Source of the DNA: Channallabes apus
Lineage: Eukaryota; Chordata; Actinopteri; Siluriformes; Clariidae
Length of the DNA stretch: 64,000 nucleotides
Assembly: GCA_030522415.1 (NCBI GenBank)
Contig: CM060121.1
Span: forward strand, 1-64,000
Direction of reading: 5' to 3'
The notes beneath the pieces were generated by a model. It was not told where the DNA came from, searched no databases, and was given only the letters and a program-made list of their open reading frames with translations. This document shows positions 13,490 to 21,575 of the stretch, piece after piece; position 1 is the stretch's first letter, and each line of letters opens with the position of its first letter. A program made the translations under genes and the position numbers.

Positions 13490-14260
13490 GGTTATGGTTA
13501 GGCTGGGGCTAGGGGACTCTCTCCGGCCCCAGCCCCGCCAACCCTACACACCCTTCCCCGGGGCCCCGGGACCTATCCAACGAGCCCTCCCCCAGCTTCC
13601 TAGCCCCAAGGGCCGGGGAGATATTCACCGAAATGCCCGGACCTTTCTCCGGCTCTCACCCCGCCTCCGAGTGACCCAGCCCCGGGAAACCGACTTAGCC
13701 TTCCCCGGGGCCCCGCGCCCTATCCAACGAGCCCTCCCCCAGCTTCTTAGCCCCAAGGGCCGGGGAGATACACACAGAAATGCCCGGGGGACATTCCCCG
13801 GCGCCTACCGGGGCCCCCTCGCGACCCAGCCCCGGGAAACCGACTCAGCCTTCCCCGGGGCCCCGGGACCTATCCAACGAGCCCTCCCCCAGCTTCCTAG
13901 CCCCAAGGGCTGGGGAGATACACCCAGAAATGCCCGGGGGACATTCCCCGGCGCCTACCGGGGCCCCCTAGCGACCCAGCCCCGCCAACCCTACACAGCC
14001 TTCCCGGTGAGCCCGGGACCTATCCAACGAGCCCTCCCCCAGCTTCCTAGCCCCAAGGGCCGGGGAGATATTCACCAAAATGCCCCGGGACTTCATGCGG
14101 CTCTAACCCCGCCCCCGAGCGACCCAGCCCCGGGAAACCACCACAGCCCTCTCGGGCTCGACTGCCCGAATCCAACGAGCCCTCCCCCAGCTTCCTAGCC
14201 CCAAAGGCCGGGGAGATATTCACCCGGGAGCCCCGGGGGGGAACAGCGCCACCCACTGCC
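13490..14260. repeat. GC-rich tandem array, period 147-150 bp
   Basis: Five units share CCAACGAGCCCTCCCCCAGC, with the CGAGCCC landmark at 13581, 13728, 13878, 14028 and 14176 (spacings 147, 150, 150, 148). Each unit contains a GGCCGGGGAGATA box. A 234-codon + strand frame runs through three units, which explains its apparent internal repeats. I do not regard it as a gene. Confidence 0.9.
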
Positions 14261-14394
14261 CGGCCTGCAGTGCTCCCTCCCTGGGCCCCAGAACCACCAA
14301 ACTCCGGGGATCGAAGCCCCAGGTACCCAGCGCCCCATCCGAACCGGGGCACCGCCACTTAAGCCCCCCTACACGGACTCAGCCCTTAATCCCG

Positions 14395-14617
14395 ACCCGC
14401 TGAGTAGCTGGACCCCTGGGATAACTCCGAAATTTCGCCGACCCCTGGGATAACTCCGAAATTTCATTGACCCCTGGGAAACCCAGGGACTTAGAAAATT
14501 TTTCACTCAGACCCCTGGGAAACCCAGGGACTTAGGAAATTTTTCACTCAGACCCCTGGGAAACCCAGGGACTTAGAAAATTTTTCACAAACCCCTCATA
14601 TAACCAATTCCTATGGG
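14395..14617. repeat. GACCCCTGGGA tandem repeats
   Basis: Two units of about 30 bp (GACCCCTGGGATAACTCCGA) are followed by three of about 42 bp (GACCCCTGGGAAACCCAGGG, then a T-rich tail). The unit core CCCTGGGAAACCCAGGG is itself a near-palindrome. Confidence 0.85.
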
Positions 14618-14700
14618 GACCCCTGGTATAACTGGGGACTTAGAAGAATTTCTGAAAAACTTTTGAAAAAACGACTAAGTCCCCAGTTATCCCAGGGGTC
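14618..14700. repeat. Inverted repeat, 26-bp arms, 31-nt loop
   Basis: The left arm at 14618-14643 and right arm at 14675-14700 are reverse complements except for one base pair, around the core ACTGGGGACTTAG. It closes the GACCCCTGGGA repeat group and could form a long hairpin. Confidence 0.85.
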
Positions 14701-14800
14701 TGGTTCTCCAGGACCAGACCGGTTGTGCTTCATCAATGTCCCCGGGCTTAAGTGGCGGTGCCCGGGGAGGGATGGGGCGCCGGGTCCTGCCTGGAGCTCA

Positions 14801-16680
14801 GCTTCAGGCTGAAGCCTCCTGGAGGAATGGGACTTTTACCCAGCCAGGGGCACTCTCATCGGGCACGCTCTGCATTCTTCCATGACCAAAGTCCTTGTGT
14901 TTTTCTGACAGGCCAAATCCTCCTGGAGGAATGGGACTTTTACCCAGCCAGGGTCACCCTTCCCGGCCACACTCTGTATTCCTCCATGACCAAAGTCCTT
15001 GTGTTTTTCTGACAGGCCAAATCCTTCTGGAGGAATGGGACTTTTACCCAGCCAGGGTCACCCTTCCCGGCCACACTCTGCATTCCTCCATGACCAAAGT
15101 CCTTGTGTTTTTAACACAGGCCGAATCCTCCTGGAGGAATGGGACTTTTACCCAGCCAGGTGCACCTTTCCTGGCCACACTCTGTATTCCTCCATGACCA
15201 AAGTCCTTGTGTTTTTCTGACAGGCCAAATCCTCCTGGAGGAATGGGACTTTTACCCAGCCAGGGTCACCCTTCCTGGCCAAACTCTGCATTCCTCCATG
15301 ACCAAAGTCCTTGGGTTTTTAACACAGGCCGAATCCTTCTGGAGGAATGGGACTTTTACCCAGCCAGGTGCACCTTTCCTGGCCACACTCTGTATTCCTC
15401 CATGACCAAAGTCCTTGTGTTTTTCTGACAGGCCAAATCCTCCTGGAGGAATGGGACTTTTACCCAGCCAGGGTCACCCTTCCTGGCCAAACTCTGCATT
15501 CCTCCATGACCAAAGTCCTTGGGTTTTTAACACAGGCCGAATCCTTCTGGAGGAATGGGACTTTTACCCAGCCAGGGTCACCTTTCCTGGCCACACTCTG
15601 TATTCCTCCATGACCAAAGTCCTTGTGTTTTTCTGACAGGCCAAATCCTCCTGGAGGAATGGGACTTTTACCCAGCCAGGGTCACCCTTCCCGGCCAAAC
15701 TCTGCATTCCTCCATGACCAAAGTCCTTGGGTTTTTAACACAGGCCGAATCCTTCTGGAGGAATGGGACTTTTACCCAGCCAGGTGCACCTTTCCTGGCC
15801 ACACTCTGTATTCCTCCATGACCAAAGTCCTTGTGTTTTTCTGACAGGCCAAATCCTCCTGGAGGAATGGGACTTTTACCCAGCCAGGGTCACCCTTCCT
15901 GGCCAAACTCTGCATTCCTCCATGACCAAAGTCCTTGGGTTTTTAACACAGGCCGAATCCTTCTGGAGGAATGGGACTTTTACCCAGCCAGGGTCACCTT
16001 TCCTGGCCACACTCTGTATTCCTCCATGACCAAAGTCCTTGTGTTTTTCTGACAGGCCAAATCCTCCTGGAGGAATGGGACTTTTACCCAGCCAGGGTCA
16101 CCCTTCCCGGCCAAACTCTGCATTCCTCCATGACCAAAGTCCTTGGGTTTTTAACACAGGCCGAATCCTTCTGGAGGAATGGGACTTTTACCCAGCCAGG
16201 GTCACCCTTCCCGGCCACACTCTGCATTCCTCCATGACCAAAGTCCTTGTGTTTTTAACACAGGCCGAATCCTCCTGGAGGAATGGGACTTTTACCCAGC
16301 CAGGTGCACCTTTCATGGCCACACTCTGTATTCCTCCATGACCAAAGTCCTTGGGTTTTTAACACAGGCCGAATCCTTCTGGAGGAATGGGACTTTTACC
16401 CAGCCAGGGTCACCTTTCCTGGCCACACTCTGTATTCCTCCATGACCAAAGTCCTTGTGTTTTTCTGACAGGCCAAATCCTCCTGGAGGAATGGGACTTT
16501 TACCCAGCCAGGGTCACCCTTCCTGGCCAAACTCTGCATTCCTCCATGACCAAAGTCCTTGTGTTTTTAACACAGGCCGAATCCTTCTGGAGGAATGGGA
16601 CTTTTACCCAGCCAGGTGCACCCTTCCTGGCCACACTCTGCATTCCTCCATGACCAAAGTCCTTGGGATTTTTTTTCATT
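14801..16680. repeat. 104-bp subtelomeric satellite, 18 copies
   Basis: GGAGGAATGGGACTTTTACC begins at 14821 and every 104 bp up to 16589, giving 18 copies with no length change. Linkers are of two kinds: TTTTTCTGACAGGCCAAATC (A) and TTTTTAACACAGGCCGAATC (B). A and B alternate strictly from copy 4 to copy 14, giving a 208-bp dimer. Copies 6-9 and 10-13 also match each other at the variant sites I compared, giving a 416-bp tetramer. The period is not a multiple of three, so the many overlapping short frames here are not genes. Confidence 0.97.
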
Positions 16681-17179
16681 ATTATTATGGGACCCAGGTT
16701 CTCGATATTTCAATGGGAATGGACCCAGCATGTCAGTTAAATTCCCTTAAGGGTAAAAACCTCGGGTCTTTTCACCGAGGCCTCCGTGGAGCCCTTCCCC
16801 AGCTTTAGGACACTGAAGCCTGGGGAAATTAGCCATGGGGCTCCCCTAACCCCGACTCCGAGGAGTCCTTCCCCAGCTTTAGGACACTGAAGCCTGGGGA
16901 GATTAGCCATGGGGCTCCCCTAACCCCCACTCCGAGGAGTCCTTCCCCAGCTTTCGGACACCAAAAGCCGGGGAGAAACTCCAGCTCACCCAGCTGGAGC
17001 TTAGCCTCTCAGCTCCCCTTTTCTCAACATTCTGACCACACCCTTCTGGACACCCTATGGCACAGCGATACCTCCACACAGGGGGGAAGGCAGGAATCAT
17101 GCCCGGGAAGGAGCCTCGTGGGCTTTCTGGATCAGCCACCCCTGCGTAAATCGTGGGACTTTCAATATATATAACACTA
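16681..17179. repeat. Subtelomeric segment with a 78-bp tandem repeat
   Basis: Positions 16688-16810 repeat 11076-11190. Units at about 16790, 16868 and 16940 share GAGTCCTTCCCCAGCTTTAG and are spaced about 78 bp apart. About 17030-17130 is homologous to 19375-19490 (CCCTTCTGGACACCCTATGG). No gene is seen. Confidence 0.75.
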
Positions 17180-18335
17180 TGCACACACAGGCCGAATCCT
17201 CATGGAGGAATGGGACTTTTACCCGGCCAGGGGCACTCTCGTCGGGCACAATCTGCATTCCTCCATGACCAAAGTCCTTGGGATTTTTTTCATTATTATG
17301 ATTTTCTTATCACATAGGCCAAATCCTCATGGAGGAATGGGACTTTTACCCAGCCAGGGGCACCCTTCCCGGGCACACTCGGCCCCCCGACCCCGCCCGG
17401 GTCAAAAGTATTTGGACACCTCGGATCTTCCCCAAACTCGAGCAGGGGGCCCCCGGGGGCTGTGGCACACAGGGGCCGCGACCTCAGGCCTCTCCCAGGC
17501 CAGTTCCCTTCCCGGGGCACTCCCGAGCCCGGGACCACCGCAGCCCGACTCGCCGTGAGCCCCACACCCGGGAAAACATATCATAACCCCCGCAGGAGCA
17601 TTTTTGTCATGGGCCCCCAGGGGCCTCGGCGCTCGATCGGGAACAGGTTCTCGATATAGCATTGGTAAAGACCCAACATGTCAATGTTGGTCCCTAACAG
17701 GTAAAAAAATCACAACTTCCCCAAAGTTGGGAGTAGCGGCTCCAAACTCGGCAGGCAAACTCCCAGGGCCCGGGGGACCCAGGATACCGAAGCCCGTGTC
17801 CGTAGCACCTTCCCCGGGCTAGTTCCGTCCAGGGGCCCCCTAGGGGCCCGGGACCGCCAGAGGCCGACTCTGCGTGAGCCCCACACCCGGGAAATGGTGT
17901 CACTTTCCCGGTAGCAGGTACCCGCTGGTTAGGGTATCCTGACCCACCTTCGCATTAGTGCAAGGCAATTTTACCCAACATCTCCATATCGGGCCCTTTA
18001 ACGCAAAGTTGCTCCTAGCGGCTCCAAACTCGGCAGGCAAACTCACAGCGCCCGGCGGACCCGGGATCCCGAAGCCCGTGGCTCTAGCACCTTCCCCGGG
18101 CTAGTTCCGTCCAGGGGCCCCCGAGGGCCCCGGGACCACCATAGCCCGCCTCGGCGTGAGCCCTAGGCCCGGGAAATGGTATCGCTTTCCCGCTAGGAGC
18201 AACTTTGGGTCGAGGGGCCCCGGGGGCCCCGAGAGTCCCGGAGGGTAAGCGGGGGTCCCCTGCGGTCCCATCCCCCGGGTCGGAGTCGAAATCGGGGGTA
18301 CTTTTTATTCCGGGGCCCCAGGGGCTCCCTGGACC
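17180..18335. repeat. Duplicated subtelomeric block, copy B
   Basis: Second copy of 9829-10990 in the same orientation, about 7.35 kb away. It has scattered substitutions and lacks parts of the internal duplication. It begins with two 104-bp-type units at about 17199 and 17326. Confidence 0.85.
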
Positions 18336-18651
18336 TAAGCCCCGGGGCTAGAGTGGCCATGGGAGGCCTGCTGTAGCACCTCGAGCCCGGGGGCCAAAGT
18401 CGCAGCCCACTAGCATGGGGAGAAGCCCGCAGGTACTGCCACCCCGTGGGGGAAAGCGTTACTGCAAGGCCGGCAATTTCGATGGAGTACGTGGGTCTCT
18501 AGACTGGGTCCGATGATGGAGAAGTTGGGTCTGAGGATGTTGGGCCCCATTGAAAATGAATGCGGGCCGGGCCCAACATAGCAAATGCGCTCATTTAGGG
18601 ACACCTAACTAAAAACCCCATTGACTTTGACCCAACATCTCAATGCAAACC
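18336..18651. other. Subtelomeric spacer, no gene seen
   Basis: Unique-looking sequence between duplicated block B and the interstitial telomere repeats. It holds no coding or RNA signal that I can support. Confidence 0.5.
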
Positions 18652-18679
18652 CTAACCCTAACCCTAACCCTAACCCTAG
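18652..18679. repeat. Interstitial telomere repeat
   Basis: About four and a half CCCTAA units in the same orientation as the terminal tract, marking an old telomere or telomere-repair junction inside the subtelomere. Confidence 0.9.
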
Positions 18680-19120
18680 CTCACAAATTTAACCTTAAAT
18701 AGGATTATTGCGTCTCCTATCCCTGAACTCAAAACATAACCGTTAGTTTTGAACTCTAAACCCAATTTCTTAAATCTAAACATAACCGTCAGTTTAAAAT
18801 GTAAGCTCTAGAACCCTAGGTCAGCATAACCATATTTTTCTGTAACCCTAGGTATATCTGACCTTTAACCTTTCCACAGGCATGGTCACTTAATACTAAT
18901 TCTACCCTATCTGGAGTAGGAGTGTTTGTGGATAAATTTTACCCCAGCCTAGCCCAAAACACGATCCTTAGCCTTGCATAATCTTTCAGGCACCATATCT
19001 GTCGATCGTTTGTATGGAGAGTGCTGGGGATGAGGCCTGAGTTGCAGGCCCGTGCACCACGTGGGTTCTGGGTTTATCCCAGGGCTACGTCTTTTTACCC
19101 TAACCTAACCCTAACCCGCT
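18680..19120. repeat. Diverged, shortened copy of the 8575-9360 segment
   Basis: It starts with TAGCTCACAAATTTAACCTT (compare TAGCTCACACCTTTAACCTT near 8577) and carries the ACATAACCGTYAGT phrases. It ends with GGCCCGTGCACCACG... running into CCCTAACCTAACCCTAACCC at about 19097-19117, as the 380-bp block does. It is a third, older relative of the telomere-adjacent block. Confidence 0.8.
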
Positions 19121-19870
19121 TTCCTGAGGCCCCCAAGTTGAATCTAATGAGCTCTCCCCCAGCTCTCTAGCCCTAACGCCCACTGAGCTATGCCCAAAAG
19201 TCCCTGGGAGGTTAAGCACCTCTAGTGGGCCCACTGAGCACCTCACCCCTGCAAACCCTAGATAGAATTCCCCAGGCCCTGGAGCCGAATACAACAAGCC
19301 CTGCCCCAGCCCTGTAGCCCTAATGGCCATGGAGTTAGACTTGCATAGAAACAACCCTACCTCTCGTTTAACTAATATACTACCCTGCCCACACCCTTCT
19401 GGACACCCTATGGCCCTGCAGTACCTCCACAGAGTGGGGGAGGCTGGACACATGCCCAGGAAGGAGCCTCAAGGTCGGGGAGCCATCGGCCTGCATTTAC
19501 CACCCCGACGTAAAGAGTTGGACTTAGAAGAATTTTGGGACTTTTCTCACTCTCTGCTCACAGACTGAACCTTAGGCTGAATCCGCCTGAAGGAATTCGA
19601 TTCTCCCCAATCCCAGGCACCTCAGGTTGGCCACACAAGCCTCCATGACCTCCCCCACCCACCCATGGGGCTCCCGAATTCGGACGGCCGTATCTCGGCT
19701 ACCGTCTGTCCGATCGGCCCCGAATTTTTTACGGGTGTGCAGGGGAAGGCGGAATGCTCACTTGGGACCAGGGCACACGGGAACCTGAGTCCCATGCCGG
19801 TAGCACCTGCTCCGAGCCCGTTCTCTCCTGGGGCCACCTAGGAGTCCATACCGCCTGAGCCCACCTCGGC
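19121..19870. other. Innermost subtelomeric repeat relic
   Basis: GC-rich sequence with diverged copies of boxes seen further out: AGCTCTCTAGCCCTAACGCC at about 19160, CCCTTCTGGACACCCTATGG at about 19387 and the CTGAATCCGCCTGAAGGAAT box at about 19577. No gene is seen. Subtelomere-type sequence stops near 19870. Confidence 0.65.
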
Positions 19871-20333
19871 ATGTTTCATCATCGCGCTTATATTTTGTGT
19901 AACAGGTATTAGAGCCTGTATTATGTCATTAAGCCTGTGTTTCGCCATAATGCTTATGTTTTATGTAACAGGTATTAGAGCCTGTATTATGTCATAGAGT
20001 CTGTGTTTCCTGCTGTGCAGTTAAAGAGCCTAGGTTTCGCCATAGAGCCTGTGTTTCCTGTTGTACAGCTAAAGAACCTGTATTATGTCATAGTCTGTTT
20101 CCTGTTGTATTCGCCATAAGCTCTTTAGCTGTACAAAAGTAACTACCGGTTCTATGTTTCGCCATAAAGCCTGTGTTTCCTATAGTACAGCAAAGAGAGT
20201 CTATTTATGTTTCTGTTTTTGATATTCCATGTTTTGTCTTATATTTTGTTATTAAAGAGTCTTTTTGTTGGAACCAACCCTCTGCGTCTATGCCTGCCCT
20301 TTCTGCCCATGGCAACAACATCAGCCAGTAACA
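19871..20333 (+). mobile_element. Truncated LTR (3' part) with internal short repeats
   Basis: The right end of an LTR related to the one at 29496-32186. Both share the TTATTAAA polyadenylation-like box, then CTCTGCG(T/C)CTATGCCTGCCC and a final AACAACA...CAGCC. The left part consists of diverged units around GAGCCTGTGTTTCCTGTTGT and TTCGCCATA. Its 5' end is lost at the subtelomere junction near 19870. On the right it abuts an antisense LINE fragment, so it probably inserted there. Confidence 0.6.
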
Positions 20334-20642
20334 TTCCTCTTCATGACAACTAAGAGCTTTTCTATATTTCAGGATGCTCTCCTTCCATGCTATTTGAAAT
20401 ACTAACAATTTAATTTGACGTCATTTACGTTCTAATATCCGAGCAGTCTATTTTAAATTGTGTGTGTGGTCATTATACCAGGGAACGAGTTTCTTATCTC
20501 TCATAAGCGTTCTGTGTGGTCAGACAGTTATCCAATCAAAGTTGATAACTCTGGGAGATTACTGATAAAACTCTGTGTGGTAGTTGATGTGAATGTACAT
20601 TTAATACGGTAGCGCGGTGCTGTGCGTACATTATCACTATGA
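20334..20642 (-). mobile_element. Antisense LINE fragment (endonuclease-RT linker)
   Basis: On the - strand this encodes a degraded stretch including PWYNDHT and VFQIAWKESILKYRKALS. This resembles the linker between endonuclease and reverse transcriptase in teleost L2/Rex1-type LINEs. It continues the endonuclease fragment at 24754-25380; the LTR element 20647-24749 separates the two. Confidence 0.7.
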
Positions 20643-20646
20643 CACA

Positions 20647-21575
20647 TGTTACGACCCCCGGTCTAGGGTCAAGGGACGCAACAAAGAAAATAATAAAGTG
20701 ATTATAAATAAATATTCTTGCAACCAAGATTTTGTGCGTGGTTTTTATTTTAACACACACGCACATACACATACAGGAAGCTCTGGGCTTCAGGATTGGG
20801 CCAAGGCCAAAACAATAAACAAAACCCCCCCCTCTATCTCCTCCCTCAAGCTAGCTAAACTACCAAAAAGCAAACTGAAATCAAAATACAAAAACTAAAC
20901 TAACTACCTAACTACTTACAAAAACAGGAGAAAACAGGGGACAACAAAAATGGCACCCAACCCCTACTGCTTCCTTGCAATTATGTACAAACAAAAAAAG
21001 AACAAAATATATATACACAATATTTACAACAAAGAAAACTATATACAAAAGCGGGAGGAACACTTCCATCCACGCTAACACAAACAAACAAAAGAAAACC
21101 CAAAAACAACAAAAGGGAAGGAGAGAGGCAAGGCGCGACACACAGGCTCTCTCTCCAACCAAACAAACAAAAACACACACACGCTCAAAACAAATACAAA
21201 ATAAACAAATACTCAGTCACACAGTCACACACCAACACTTCAACATACAATCAATCACTCAATTAATCACACAGTCCAACAACCACACAATCACAATCCA
21301 ACAATTCACCAATCAACAAAGGAGCACGGAAGTCACACACAAGGCATAAGTCGCGCACTTCCTGCTTCCACTCGGGAGCTTAAGAAGCCACGCAGATCCA
21401 CCGTCCGCCAATCGCGGCGCACGTCACGGCACGTTCCATCGGGGCGGGGCTTCCTGCGAAAAGGAGAGCGGGAGAGAGAAAGGGGGGAGAGATCGCGCAC
21501 GCGCCGCCGTCGCGCATGCGCACATACCCGCGCTACACACACACACATACGTGCACTACTCCTCTGCACGTAACA
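20647..21575 (-). repeat. 3' LTR of the gag-protease element
   Basis: Runs TG...CA. Read on the - strand it is the downstream LTR, preceded by the polypurine tract at about 21576-21590. The gag-protease frame ends inside it at 21533. It includes A/C-rich and CA-rich stretches and a GC-rich end (about 21350-21530). Confidence 0.93.

Noticed and set aside
9755..14358. Many open frames of 60-234 codons on both strands
   Set aside because: They lie in GC-rich tandem arrays, overlap each other on both strands, repeat with the DNA unit and match no protein family.
14801..16680. CRISPR-like array
   Set aside because: Units are contiguous 104-bp repeats without unique spacers in a vertebrate subtelomere.
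14752..16808. Ladder of overlapping 73-117-codon frames
   Set aside because: They arise from the 104-bp period, which cycles through three frames every 312 bp.
20975..21349. 124-codon + strand frame, repeated at 24149-24523
   Set aside because: It lies entirely within the LTRs opposite to the element's direction and is A/C-rich low-complexity sequence.
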